Of a DNA stretch of 49,472 nt, positions 39,732 through 48,321 are shown one piece after another. The translations under genes and the position numbers were made by a program. This DNA comes from SIG710 sp045587665 (GTDB lineage: Bacteria; Bacillota; Clostridia; Oscillospirales; CAG-272). The notes under the pieces are model-generated. The model was given only the letters and a program-made list of their open reading frames with translations. It did no database searches and had not been told where the DNA came from. Each line of letters begins with the position of its first letter. The first letter of the stretch is position 1. Location: assembly GCA_045587665.1 (NCBI GenBank), contig JAZNCT010000073.1:1-49472 (forward strand), given 5' to 3'.

Positions 39732-40685
39732 ATGGCAAGAGACATGATTCCCGTATACCTTTTCACAGGATTTCTTGAATCCGGAAAAACAAGATTCATT
39801 CAAGAGTCTATGGAAGACAAAAAATTCAATTCAGGCGATAAGACCTTGCTCCTTGTTTGCGAAGAGGGTGTCGAAGAATATGACCCCACACGGTTTTGGG
39901 GACAAAATGTGTATTTTGCACAGATAGAGGACGAAGAAGAGCTGACACGTCAAAATCTCAGCCGAATAGCAAGCCAGCATATGCTTGATAGGATAGTTCT
40001 TGAATATAACGGTATGTGGCAGCTGAAGGATTTTTACGCCGCAATGCCAGAAAACTGGGCTATCTATCAGCAAATGTTTTTTGTCGATTCAAACACCTTT
40101 TTAACCTACAATGCAAATATGCGTTCTCTTGTAGTAGACAAGCTAAATGATGCGGAGCTGGTTATATTCAACCGCGCCGACAGTCCAAATGTGAATAAAG
40201 ATGAATTTCATAAGATAGTTCGAGGCATTAGCCGGGGGGCTACCATAATATATGATTATCCTGGCGGAGAAGTGGAATATGACGAGATCGAAGATCCCCT
40301 CCCTTTTGACAAAGAAGCACCTATTATAGAAATAGGTGACGACGATTATGCTCTTTGGTATAGAGATCTTTCGGAGGATCTTGAGTTTTACATCGGTAAA
40401 ACCGTCAAATTCAAGGGTATGGTTGCAAGGAATCCTGCTCTTTCTCCAAATATGTTTGTTATCGGAAGACCTATCATGACCTGTTGTGCTGACGATATCG
40501 CATACAGCGGTCTTGTTTGCCGGCTTCCCTATCCAAGCTCACTTAAAGACGGAGAGTGGGTAAGTGTAACAGCGAAGATCAGCTTTGAAAAATGTGTGCT
40601 TTACGAGAGAAAAGGCCCGGTACTCAGTGCCACAGGAACTTCTTTTGCAGTAAAGCCCGAAAAAGAGGTTGCCACATTCTATTAA
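39732..40685 (+). CDS. CobW-like GTPase fused to a DUF1980-like C-terminal domain
   Basis: 317 residues. N-terminal 170: G3E-type P-loop domain with GFLESGKT (13-20) and a clear NRAD (147-150) in the NKxD position; the CxCC metal motif is absent. C-terminal 95 residues (about 222-317): VKFKGMVARNP, VIGRPIMTCCADD (C251, C252) and LKDGEWVSVTAKI, which match the C-terminal OB-like domain of YcgQ/TIGR03943 (DUF1980) proteins that accompany YcgR permeases. The fusion suggests a partner of the upstream His-rich protein in metal delivery. ATG 39732 has GGAG seven bases upstream. Confidence 0.82.
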   Translation: MARDMIPVYLFTGFLESGKTRFIQESMEDKKFNSGDKTLLLVCEEGVEEYDPTRFWGQNVYFAQIEDEEELTRQNLSRIASQHMLDRIVLEYNGMWQLKDFYAAMPENWAIYQQMFFVDSNTFLTYNANMRSLVVDKLNDAELVIFNRADSPNVNKDEFHKIVRGISRGATIIYDYPGGEVEYDEIEDPLPFDKEAPIIEIGDDDYALWYRDLSEDLEFYIGKTVKFKGMVARNPALSPNMFVIGRPIMTCCADDIAYSGLVCRLPYPSSLKDGEWVSVTAKISFEKCVLYERKGPVLSATGTSFAVKPEKEVATFY

Positions 40686-40726
40686 AAAGATCCCAATTAT
40701 CTTCGTCAGATAATTGGGATCTTTTT
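40684..40726. terminator. Bidirectional terminator, 19 bp perfect stem
   Basis: Arms 40684-40702 and 40708-40726 (AAAAAGATCCCAATTATCT and its complement), loop TCGTC. Shared with the convergent pyk. Confidence 0.93.
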
Positions 40727-40727
40727 A

Positions 40728-42140
40728 TTATATAGTTTCAACCTTAATAAGGCTGGTGTTTCCCGAATCGCCGTTTGTAACACCGCCAGTGATAAGAATA
40801 TTGTCACCGCTCTCAAGAGAAAAAGCAGATTTTGCTATCTTCTTTGCTGTATAAAAAAGCACATCGGTTGAGTTGAATTCCTCGGCCATCATAGGCATAA
40901 CTCCCCAGGAAAGGGCAAGCTTTCGCCATGTGATCTCATTTGTGGTAAGACCTATGATATCAACAGGACTGCGGAATCGGGATACCATTCTTGCAGTAAC
41001 TCCTGTCCTTGTGCACACAACTATTGCCTTTGCACCGATATCTATAGACATTCCGCAGGTGGAATGAGAAAGTGCGTCAACCGTATTCTTTATCTTAAAT
41101 TCGTTTGTGTGAAATCTCTTTGCATAGTGTATTGATTTTTCGGTCTGCTCAGCTATCTTGGACATAGTTTGAACAGTCAGCACAGGATATTTTCCTGCCG
41201 CAGTCTCTCCCGAAAGCATTATTGCACTCGTCCCGTCATAAACCGCATTTGCAACATCGCTTATCTCCGCTCTTGTGGGTCTCGGATTGCTTATCATGCT
41301 CTCAAGCATTTCTGTTGCGGTTATCACTCTCTTGCCTAGCATACGGCAGGTGGTGATAAGATGCTTTTGGATAGCAGGAAGCTCTTCAAAGGGGATCTCA
41401 ACGCCCATATCACCTCTGCCTATCATAATGCCATCACATTCACAGCAGATAGACTCTATGTTGTCAACACCTGACTGATTTTCAATTTTTGCAATTATAT
41501 CAGCCTGAGATCCGCCGATCTCGGCAATATAGTTTTTAACGTCGATAAGGTCCTGTGCGCAGGAGACAAATGAGCAAGCAATAAAATCCACTCCGTTTCT
41601 TACGCCAAACTCGATATCCGCCTTATCCTGCTCGCTAAGATACTTTTGTTGAAGAACCTTGTTGGGGAAGCTCATACTCTTTCGGTTTGAAACTTCGCCC
41701 CCGATAAGGACACGGCAAACTGCCTCATTGTCCTTCAGCTCTGTCACCTCAAAGTGAACAAGCCCGTTGCAAAGCAATATTTTGTCGCCGACTTCAAGAT
41801 CATTTATCATCCCCTTGTAGCTAACGGAAACTCTTTCCTCGTTTCCAACGATATCATCTGTTGTAAAGGTAAATATATCGCCGTCAGAAAGAGATATTTT
41901 TCCATTTTCAAAGGTGCCGATCCTATATTCGGGGCCTTTGGTGTCAAGAAGTATGGCAACCGGAAGGCTGAGCTTTGCTCTTGCGCTTTTAATAATATTT
42001 ATCTTTTTCAAATGGTCCTCGCGAGAGCCGTGTGAAAAATTCAAACGGGCAACATTCATACCCGCAAGGCACATTTCCGTTATAGTTTTTTCGTCCTCAC
42101 AAGCAGGACCAATAGTACAAACAATTTTAGTTTTTCTCAT
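40728..42140 (-). CDS. pyk: Pyruvate kinase
   Basis: Converts phosphoenolpyruvate and ADP to pyruvate and ATP, the last step of glycolysis. 470 residues, the standard size without the extra PEP-utiliser domain of some Bacillus enzymes. Seen: TKIVCTIGPACE at the start, NVARLNFSHGS, DTKGPEYRIG, MIGRGDMGVEIPFEELP (active site and metal), AIMLSGETAAGKYP and a C-terminal allosteric domain. A CCGGAGG ribosome binding site precedes the ATG. Confidence 0.97.
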   Translation of the reverse strand: MRKTKIVCTIGPACEDEKTITEMCLAGMNVARLNFSHGSREDHLKKINIIKSARAKLSLPVAILLDTKGPEYRIGTFENGKISLSDGDIFTFTTDDIVGNEERVSVSYKGMINDLEVGDKILLCNGLVHFEVTELKDNEAVCRVLIGGEVSNRKSMSFPNKVLQQKYLSEQDKADIEFGVRNGVDFIACSFVSCAQDLIDVKNYIAEIGGSQADIIAKIENQSGVDNIESICCECDGIMIGRGDMGVEIPFEELPAIQKHLITTCRMLGKRVITATEMLESMISNPRPTRAEISDVANAVYDGTSAIMLSGETAAGKYPVLTVQTMSKIAEQTEKSIHYAKRFHTNEFKIKNTVDALSHSTCGMSIDIGAKAIVVCTRTGVTARMVSRFRSPVDIIGLTTNEITWRKLALSWGVMPMMAEEFNSTDVLFYTAKKIAKSAFSLESGDNILITGGVTNGDSGNTSLIKVETI

Positions 42141-42186
42141 TAGATTTTAACCTCCGGTATATAAGAGAACAAATTTTCACATATAC

Positions 42187-42214
42187 ATTATATCCACAAT
42201 TTTGTCAATGTCAA
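42187..42214 (-). promoter_or_regulatory. Promoter of pyk
   Basis: Minus strand TTGACA (42209-42214), 16 bp, TATAAT (42187-42192), 46 bp upstream of the gene. Confidence 0.75.
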
Positions 42215-42273
42215 GGCGGCTAAAAGTATTTTTACATTTTGTCAATCTAATTTTGAAAAATCGTTTATGTAAA

Positions 42274-42302
42274 TGAAAAGAGGCAGACGTTTTGCGTCTG
42301 CC
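42274..42302 (-). terminator. Terminator of the eda-kdgK operon
   Basis: Minus strand GGCAGACG (42295-42302) and CGTCTGCC (42282-42289) with a CAAAA loop, followed by a U-rich tail. Confidence 0.8.
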
Positions 42303-42319
42303 GCTTATATATTTCAAAC

Positions 42320-43348
42320 TTATCTGACAACTCTTCCCGAGCCGTCGCCGCCTGCCAGCTGCATAACCTCGGCAACAGAAACCTGGTTCATATCGCCTTC
42401 GATAGTGTGCTTGAGACAGCTTGCCGCAACAGCAAACTCGATAGTGGACTGAGGATCCATTTCACTCAGAGTTGCATATATAAGTCCTGCGCCAAAGCTG
42501 TCACCGCCGCCAACACGGTCAACGATATGGATTCTGTAGGAACGGCTGAAATAGTAATCATCGGTTGCCTTATCGTAAAGCATAGCCTTCCAGTCGTTAT
42601 CGTTTGCGGAGATAGAAGAACGAAGGGTGATAGCAACCTTCTTGCATCCAAAGCGGTCGGAGAGCTGTTTTGCAACGCTCTTATAGCCCTCATGGTTCAG
42701 CTTACCGCCTGTAATATCGGTGTCAGCCGCCTTGATACCGAACACATCGCTTGCGTCCTCTTCGTTTGCAATGCAAACATCAACATAGGGCATCAGAGAG
42801 CCCATAACCTGACCTGCCTTTTCTCTTGTCCAGAGCTTTTTGCGGTAGTTAAGGTCACAGCTAATGGTGATTCCCTTTGCCTTTGCCTTCTCACAAGCAA
42901 CCTTGCATATTTCAGCAACATTATCGCCAAGAGCCGGAGTGATTCCTGTGAAATGGAACCAATCGACGCCTTCAAAAATAGCATCCCAATCAAAATCAGC
43001 AACTGTAGCCTGAGAAATTGAAGAGCCGGCGCGGTCATAGATGACCTTGGAAGGTCTCTGGCTTGCGCCCTTCTCAAGGAAGTAGATACCAACTCTGTCA
43101 CCGCCGCGTGCGATGAACTTTGTTTCTACGCCAAACTGACGGAGAGCATTCACGCCTGCCTGACCGATATCGTGAGCAGGGAGCTTTGTAACAAAAGCTG
43201 CCTCCATGCCAAAATTAGCCAGTGAAACTGCAACATTTGCCTCACCGCCGCCGTATGTTGCGCCATAGCTTGTTGCCTGGCTGAAGCGGTAGTAGCCTTC
43301 AGGTGCGAGACGAAGCATGATCTCGCCGAATGTAACTATTCTTTTCAT
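42320..43348 (-). CDS. kdgK: 2-keto-3-deoxygluconate kinase (PfkB family)
   Basis: 342-residue sugar kinase of the PfkB/ribokinase family: GEIMLRLAPEGYYRF near the N-terminus, YGGGEANVAVSLANFG and the C-terminal DRVGGGDSFGAGL with the catalytic Asp. PfkB kinases are hard to tell apart, but the length, RLAPEGYYRFSQA start and location 25 bp after the KDPG aldolase gene support KDG kinase, which forms KDPG for that aldolase. ATG 43348 has GAAAGGAAG upstream. Confidence 0.9.
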   Translation of the reverse strand: MKRIVTFGEIMLRLAPEGYYRFSQATSYGATYGGGEANVAVSLANFGMEAAFVTKLPAHDIGQAGVNALRQFGVETKFIARGGDRVGIYFLEKGASQRPSKVIYDRAGSSISQATVADFDWDAIFEGVDWFHFTGITPALGDNVAEICKVACEKAKAKGITISCDLNYRKKLWTREKAGQVMGSLMPYVDVCIANEEDASDVFGIKAADTDITGGKLNHEGYKSVAKQLSDRFGCKKVAITLRSSISANDNDWKAMLYDKATDDYYFSRSYRIHIVDRVGGGDSFGAGLIYATLSEMDPQSTIEFAVAASCLKHTIEGDMNQVSVAEVMQLAGGDGSGRVVR

Positions 43349-43373
43349 TATATTTTCTTCCTTTCGCAATATA

Positions 43374-44333
43374 TTATTTTACCAAATGATAAGCAAATCC
43401 GCCGATCTCGTTCTTGAGATAAACGAACTTCATACTTCCGTCGGGAGCATAAGTAGCTGTTGACATATCAAATTCAAATCCCTTGCGAGAAAGGTGATAA
43501 ACAGCTCTGTCAACATTGCTGGTCTTGATAGCAACATGACCATGGGTGCCCATACCCTTGCTCTTCATGATCTCGATTGAGGAACTTGCAAAGATAGACT
43601 TTGTTCTCTCATCCTTTGCAAAGCCAAATGCCTTCTCAAGTGTCTTTGCGGAAGCATCTGCCTCAGCCTCATCAGCAGAGTTTACACCGAGGTGAACCAC
43701 CTTGAAATCAAGCATTGTTGCAACAGCTTCCTCTGTGAGCTTTCTGATGCCGTCAAAATCGCCTGCCGCGATCATGTCAGCCTTAACCATCCAGCTTCCG
43801 CCGCAAGCAATGATCTTATTGAACGCAAGATAATCCTTTACGTTAGCAGGGCCGATTCCGCCTGTGGGCATAAACTTAACGCCGCCATAGGGAGCAGACA
43901 TAGCCTTGATCATAGCAATGCCGCCGGAGTTTTCAGCCGGGAAAAATTTGACTGTATCAAGGCCGAGAGAAAGAGCCTGCTCGATGCCTGTGGGATTATT
44001 TATACCGGGAACTATAGGGTATCCCTTTTCTACGCAGTGCTTAACAACCTCGGGGTTGAGACCGGGGCTGACGATGAATTTTGCGCCTGCTTCAGCAGCG
44101 ATATCCGCCTGTTCGGGTGTAAGAACAGTGCCTGCACCAACGATCATCTCCGGATAAGCCTCTGCGATAGCTTTGATAGCATCTTTTGCAGCCGCTGTTC
44201 TGAAAGTAACCTCAGCACAAGGGAGACCACCGTCGATAAGAGCCTTTGCAAGAGGGAGCGCATCCTTTGCGTCATCAATTTTAATTACGGGAACAATACC
44301 TATAAGGGAGAGTTCTTCTAAAACCTTGTTCAT
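43374..44333 (-). CDS. eda: KDPG aldolase with a C-terminal VOC-like domain
   Basis: 319 residues, about 110 more than a usual Eda. N-terminal domain (1-208): class I aldolase barrel with E41 in EVTFR (R45 nearby), GAGTVLT, SPGLNPEVV and the Schiff-base lysine K129 in DTVKFFPAE, plus FMPTGGI. It cleaves KDPG to pyruvate and glyceraldehyde 3-phosphate. C-terminal domain (about 211-319): VHLGVNSADEAE, a HVAIKTSNVDRAVYHLSRKGF segment and a VYLKNEIGGFAYHL end, i.e. a vicinal-oxygen-chelate/glyoxalase-like fold with candidate metal ligands H214 and H266. Forms an operon with kdgK. Confidence 0.93.
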   Translation of the reverse strand: MNKVLEELSLIGIVPVIKIDDAKDALPLAKALIDGGLPCAEVTFRTAAAKDAIKAIAEAYPEMIVGAGTVLTPEQADIAAEAGAKFIVSPGLNPEVVKHCVEKGYPIVPGINNPTGIEQALSLGLDTVKFFPAENSGGIAMIKAMSAPYGGVKFMPTGGIGPANVKDYLAFNKIIACGGSWMVKADMIAAGDFDGIRKLTEEAVATMLDFKVVHLGVNSADEAEADASAKTLEKAFGFAKDERTKSIFASSSIEIMKSKGMGTHGHVAIKTSNVDRAVYHLSRKGFEFDMSTATYAPDGSMKFVYLKNEIGGFAYHLVK

Positions 44334-44390
44334 TTTATTCTCCTTGCTTGTTATAGCACAGGTCGAACCTGCACATTATTTTACATTATG

Positions 44391-44418
44391 ATTATATCAC
44401 TTTTCTGAGGATTGTCAA
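44391..44418 (-). promoter_or_regulatory. Promoter of eda-kdgK
   Basis: Minus strand TTGACA (44413-44418), 16 bp, TATAAT (44391-44396), 58 bp upstream of eda. The leader contains the palindrome CAGGT-CGA-ACCTG (44359-44371), a possible operator or hairpin. Confidence 0.75.
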
Positions 44419-44512
44419 TAAAATAAAGACAATATAACAATTTTAGCACAAATTTGCATAATATTGTATCATTTTTGCAATATGATCTGTGTATTTCCTT
44501 GCATAAACAGCT

Positions 44513-44545
44513 AAATAGCAATTTTTGTCCGAAAATTGCCTATTT
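44513..44545. repeat. Inverted repeat upstream of the Gfo/Idh gene
   Basis: AAATA-GCAATTTT (44513-44525), 6 nt centre, AAAATTGC-C-TATTT (44532-44545): 13 of 14 positions match as a palindrome. It lies just upstream of the -35 box at 44551, where a regulator could bind. Confidence 0.6.
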
Positions 44546-44550
44546 ATGAC

Positions 44551-44579
44551 TTGATAGTTAGCATAATTTGTCTTATAAT
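44551..44579 (+). promoter_or_regulatory. Promoter of the Gfo/Idh/MocA oxidoreductase gene
   Basis: TTGATA (44551-44556), 17 bp, TATAAT (44574-44579), 64 bp before the ATG. Confidence 0.75.
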
Positions 44580-44593
44580 ACTGTTGAATTCAC

Positions 44594-44622
44594 GTTTCAC
44601 ACTTTTTATTTTCATGTGAAAC
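44594..44622. promoter_or_regulatory. Inverted repeat in the 5' leader (possible operator)
   Basis: GTTTCACA (44594-44601), 13 nt, TGTGAAAC (44615-44622), located just after the expected transcription start and 8 bp before the GGAGG of the oxidoreductase gene. Could be a repressor site or a leader hairpin. Confidence 0.5.
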
Positions 44623-44643
44623 TGTTTTTGGAGGCATTGAATT

Positions 44644-45696
44644 ATGAAAAAGAAAATTGCAGTTGTTGGATATGGAGGACAGGGTGGCTGGCACGCAAAG
44701 CACGCTCTTGCAAGCGATGTTATCGCCCTTGCCGGGGTCTTTGATATAAAAGAAGAAAGACAGCAAGCCGCACGGGACGCAGGTATAAAGGCATACGCTT
44801 CGTTTGAAGAAATACTTGCAGATAAGGATGTTGATATCGTTGTTTGTGCAACACCAAACGATGTTCACAAGGACATTGTGATAAGATCTCTTGAAAAGGG
44901 CAAAAATGTTGTTTGTGAAAAGCCTGTGGCTCTTTCCATTGCTGATTTTGACGATATGTGCGAAGCAGCAAAAAAGGCCGGCAAGCTGTTCACCGTTCAC
45001 CAGAACAGACGTTGGGACGTTGATTTTCTTGCTATTAAATCAATTATTGAAAGCGGAGAGATCGGTGAAACTATAAATATCGAATCCCGTGTTCACGGTT
45101 CGAGAGGAATTCCTTCAGACTGGAGATGCCTGAAGCCCTATGGCGGCGGAATGGTTCTTGACTGGGGCGTTCACCTTATCGACCAGATGCTTCAGCTCAT
45201 CCCCGAAAAGATAGTTAAAATATACTGTGAGCTTAATAATATCACAACGGAAGAGGTTGACGACGGTATGCACCTGATGCTCACATTCGAGTCGGGCAAG
45301 AGAGCAACCGTTGAGGTTGGTACATACAACTTCATCTATATGCCCAGATTCTATATGCAGTGTAAAACTGGCTCTGCTCTTATCGAAGATTGGCAGAAAA
45401 AATGCAAGGTTGCCAAGATGAAGGCATGGAACGAAAAGGAAGTTATGCCCGTCCAGACAGCGGCAGGCATTACAAAGACAATGGCGCCAAGAGACGAGAT
45501 CACACTTGATACATATGAAATTGAGCGTCCCACATCCGACGTTCACGATTTCTACCGCAATGTTGTCAAGGCTATCGACGGAAGTGAAGAACAGCTCATT
45601 AAGCTCAGCGAGGTACGCCGTGTACTTCAGGTAATGGAAGCTTGCTTCAAGAGTGGCGAAACAGGGGAGTCCATTATTTACAAAGACGGAATTTAA
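44644..45696 (+). CDS. Gfo/Idh/MocA family oxidoreductase
   Basis: NAD(P)-dependent sugar or polyol dehydrogenase, 350 residues. Rossmann start AVVGYGGQGGWHA (6-18), CATPNDVH (68-75), the EKP motif (92-94) that carries the catalytic Lys, and WGVHLIDQ (174-181) with H177. The substrate is unknown; its divergent position beside eda-kdgK suggests a sugar acid or an inositol/uronate-type substrate. Strong GGAGG site before ATG 44644. Confidence 0.92.
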   Translation: MKKKIAVVGYGGQGGWHAKHALASDVIALAGVFDIKEERQQAARDAGIKAYASFEEILADKDVDIVVCATPNDVHKDIVIRSLEKGKNVVCEKPVALSIADFDDMCEAAKKAGKLFTVHQNRRWDVDFLAIKSIIESGEIGETINIESRVHGSRGIPSDWRCLKPYGGGMVLDWGVHLIDQMLQLIPEKIVKIYCELNNITTEEVDDGMHLMLTFESGKRATVEVGTYNFIYMPRFYMQCKTGSALIEDWQKKCKVAKMKAWNEKEVMPVQTAAGITKTMAPRDEITLDTYEIERPTSDVHDFYRNVVKAIDGSEEQLIKLSEVRRVLQVMEACFKSGETGESIIYKDGI

Positions 45697-45701
45697 TAAT
45701 G

Positions 45702-45734
45702 AAAAAGGTTGATGCCAATGGCATCAACCTTTTT
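45702..45734. terminator. Bidirectional terminator, 15 bp perfect stem
   Basis: AAAAAGGTTGATGCC (45702-45716), loop AAT, GGCATCAACCTTTTT (45720-45734). Shared by the oxidoreductase gene and convergent folC; the folC stop codon overlaps the last bases. Confidence 0.93.
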
Positions 45735-47145
45735 ATACTTCATAGCTTTCAAGAAAAGCTCTTAAAATGTCACGCATCTCTGAAGCAAGATACAAAGATC
45801 CAAACGAAACGACAGCATCCTCTTCACGGATATCGGAAAACAAAGCGCAAAGCTCCTTCGCTTTCCTATTGCCAAGGGTTGTGAGGGCTTCAATCGGCAC
45901 CCTTCCCTCTGTTATATCAAGCAGTATATCACTCAGCTCGGATGCTTCCATAGCCCTTGGGCTATCCGGCGTCAGTGTAACGATCTTTCTTACCCTTATA
46001 TTTCCTCTTTTTATAAGCTCTGCAAAAGGAGCAAGAGCACTTTTAGGATCCTTGTCTTTAAGCATACCAAGAACAAAGGTTACCTCTCCTTTGATCGAAT
46101 GTGCCACCACATCAAGACTTTCGGTGAAAGCCTCAATTCCCGAAGCATTGTGAGCACCGTCGATTATCACGGTTGGAGAGACTCCAAGCACCTCAAAACG
46201 GGCAGGAAACCATGCCCTCTCAAGCCCCCTTGCAACAACTTCATATGGCAGATCCATTCCCACTCTTGAAAGAGCCGCCGCCGCATCAATAACAGTTGCC
46301 GCATTCAGCATCTGATATGAAGCCGCAAGCCTTGTCTTATAATGTTTTCCGTAATATTCAAATTCCAGACCGCCAAGCGATGAATGAATGAGCCTCAGCT
46401 CTGATCTTACAGGAACTGTTATCCGTGCATTTGCGGCAACACAGGCATCGGATATCACCTGCCTCACCTCAGGTAGCTGTGGATAACTGACGACCTCGGA
46501 TGTTCCTCTTTTAATAATCCCGCATTTTTCAGCAGCGATCTTCACTTCGGTTTCACCAAGCAGCTCTGTGTGGTCAAGCCCGATGCTCATTATAACCGCC
46601 GCCATAGGGGGATCTATAATATTTGTTGCATCATAGCGTCCGCCAAGTCCACACTCAAGTATCACCGCATCGCATCTCTTTTCAAGAAAATACAAAAATC
46701 CGATAGCTGTTACTATCTCAAATTGCACCGTCATATCAGAAATGCTGCCGTCCAGCAATTGTCTCGGAACAGAGAACGGTACCGCCTCGCCTTCACGGGC
46801 ACGTTTGATATCTCTCTGCATTTCAGAAACAGCCATAGACACCTTTGCTGTTATACTGCAAAGTTCTTCGTGTTCTATCATCCTGCCGTCCACAGTTATC
46901 CTCTCTCTGAAATCAAGGATATATGGAGAGACAAATCTGCCGCACACATAGCCGGCCTCTCTCAGCACAAAATCCAGCATAGAAGCGCATGAGCCTTTTC
47001 CGTTTGTGCCTGCAATATGCACAAATTTAAGTTTTTTCTGAGGATCGCCAAGATATCGGCAAAGCAGGCGCATGCGTTCAAGTGTGGGCGCACCTGCCGT
47101 TCTCGGAAAGGAAGCTATCTTTTTAAGAGCATTTATATACGTCAT
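45733..47145 (-). CDS. folC: Folylpolyglutamate synthase / dihydrofolate synthase
   Basis: Mur-ligase-family enzyme that adds glutamate to dihydropteroate and to folates. 470 residues: IAGTNGKGS P-loop (44-52), RFVSPYILDFRERI, LECGLGGRYDATN, IMSIGLDHTELLG and IIDGAHNASG in the expected order, with a C-terminal glutamate-ligase domain. Start abuts the methyltransferase stop (0 bp gap) with GGTGATTAA as ribosome binding site, so it belongs to the downstream end of the DUF3006-plsY-methyltransferase-folC run. Confidence 0.95.
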   Translation of the reverse strand: MTYINALKKIASFPRTAGAPTLERMRLLCRYLGDPQKKLKFVHIAGTNGKGSCASMLDFVLREAGYVCGRFVSPYILDFRERITVDGRMIEHEELCSITAKVSMAVSEMQRDIKRAREGEAVPFSVPRQLLDGSISDMTVQFEIVTAIGFLYFLEKRCDAVILECGLGGRYDATNIIDPPMAAVIMSIGLDHTELLGETEVKIAAEKCGIIKRGTSEVVSYPQLPEVRQVISDACVAANARITVPVRSELRLIHSSLGGLEFEYYGKHYKTRLAASYQMLNAATVIDAAAALSRVGMDLPYEVVARGLERAWFPARFEVLGVSPTVIIDGAHNASGIEAFTESLDVVAHSIKGEVTFVLGMLKDKDPKSALAPFAELIKRGNIRVRKIVTLTPDSPRAMEASELSDILLDITEGRVPIEALTTLGNRKAKELCALFSDIREEDAVVSFGSLYLASEMRDILRAFLESYEV

Positions 47146-48321
47146 TTAATCACCTAACAAAAATCTTTTTGCTTCTTCATATTCTTCTCTTGCTTTACGC
47201 AATGATGAAGCAGACGGGTTCTTTCTGAGCACCGCACGAAGCATAATATTTTTTGGTGTTTCCTCGGGATCAATAAGCTCAAGAGCTGCACAGGAATATC
47301 CCTTAGCTTCAAGAAGCTTCAGGCGCAAAGCATCGGTTGCAGCGTCGCAAAGCTTTTGGCGGAGCATAGAATGTTCGGCTATGAACGATAGGGCCTCACA
47401 CTTCAGACTGTGATTCAGCTCATGATGACAGCAGGGAGTTGAAAGAATAACAGGGGCTTTCCATTCAGCCGCCTTGTGAAGGACGATATCGGTTGCCGTG
47501 TCACAGGCATGAAGGGAAATAACAAGAGAGGGGGGCGCTTCGGTCACATATTTTGTGATATCTTCGCAAATAAATTCCAGCCCCGAAAAGCCAAGTGATT
47601 TTGCAACTGATGAGCAGTATTCAATAACATCGCTTTTCAGATCTACCCCTGTCATATAAACACTGCGGCCTTTTATATTTGCAAAATAATAATAAACCGC
47701 AAAGGAAAGATAGCTTTTGCCGCAGCAAAGATCGCATATCCTCAGCTCGCCTTCGGTAGGCAGGTATTTTTCTATATCGCGGATATGCTCAAGAAATCTG
47801 TTGATCTGCCTGAATTTAGGTCTTTTTTTATCGTGAACTCTTCCTTTTTCGTCGCTTACGCCAAGCAGACGCAAAAAATCCTCACTGCCGCTTAGAATAT
47901 AATTCTTCTCTTTATCATTTTTCATCAAGGCCACAGGCGATCTTTCGGCAAATGCTTCTTTTTTCAGCTTACCTGCGCCGATAAGAGTCTCCTTGCCCGA
48001 GCGGGATCTTTTATATTCGCAATCACCTGCGCTTGTCAATACATTTATCTGCATATATCCAAAGCAAAGCTCTGCAAGTGTGGCTGTATCAGAAGGCTCA
48101 ATGTTTGTGTGAACAGCCTTATTATCGCTTCTGAAGGTCTCGCACTGCAGCATTTCTCTGCCTCCGATAAGACGCAGTGTTATAACCGATCTTTTGATAT
48201 GGGCAGAAACAGGCTTTGAAAGCACTGCTTTTTTAAGGCATCCGGCCTTTGAAGCATCTACAATTATGCCGGAGAGAGCCGCAAGCTCCTCAGAATAAGC
48301 ATTATTTGTTTTCATTTTCAC
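47146..48321 (-). CDS. Class I SAM-dependent methyltransferase (Methyltransf_32-like)
   Basis: 391 residues. N-terminal 165: poorly conserved domain. C-terminal domain (about 168-391): ICDLCCGKSYLSFAVYYY (196-213; SAM site at DLCCGKS), YMTGVDLKSDVIEYC, SLHACDTATDIVLHKAA and a CCHHELN motif. This combination resembles the Methyltransf_32 / METTL25-GSTCD group. The target (RNA, protein or small molecule) is unknown; the CCHH motif could bind a metal. Start GTG at 48321 (AAGGA five bases before) overlaps plsY by 20 bp; ATG 48315 is possible. Confidence 0.8.
   Translation of the reverse strand: MKMKTNNAYSEELAALSGIIVDASKAGCLKKAVLSKPVSAHIKRSVITLRLIGGREMLQCETFRSDNKAVHTNIEPSDTATLAELCFGYMQINVLTSAGDCEYKRSRSGKETLIGAGKLKKEAFAERSPVALMKNDKEKNYILSGSEDFLRLLGVSDEKGRVHDKKRPKFRQINRFLEHIRDIEKYLPTEGELRICDLCCGKSYLSFAVYYYFANIKGRSVYMTGVDLKSDVIEYCSSVAKSLGFSGLEFICEDITKYVTEAPPSLVISLHACDTATDIVLHKAAEWKAPVILSTPCCHHELNHSLKCEALSFIAEHSMLRQKLCDAATDALRLKLLEAKGYSCAALELIDPEETPKNIMLRAVLRKNPSASSLRKAREEYEEAKRFLLGD

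Noticed and set aside
42407..44321. Two long plus-strand frames opposite kdgK and eda
   Set aside because: Both are antisense shadows; the minus-strand proteins have full catalytic motifs and good ribosome binding sites.
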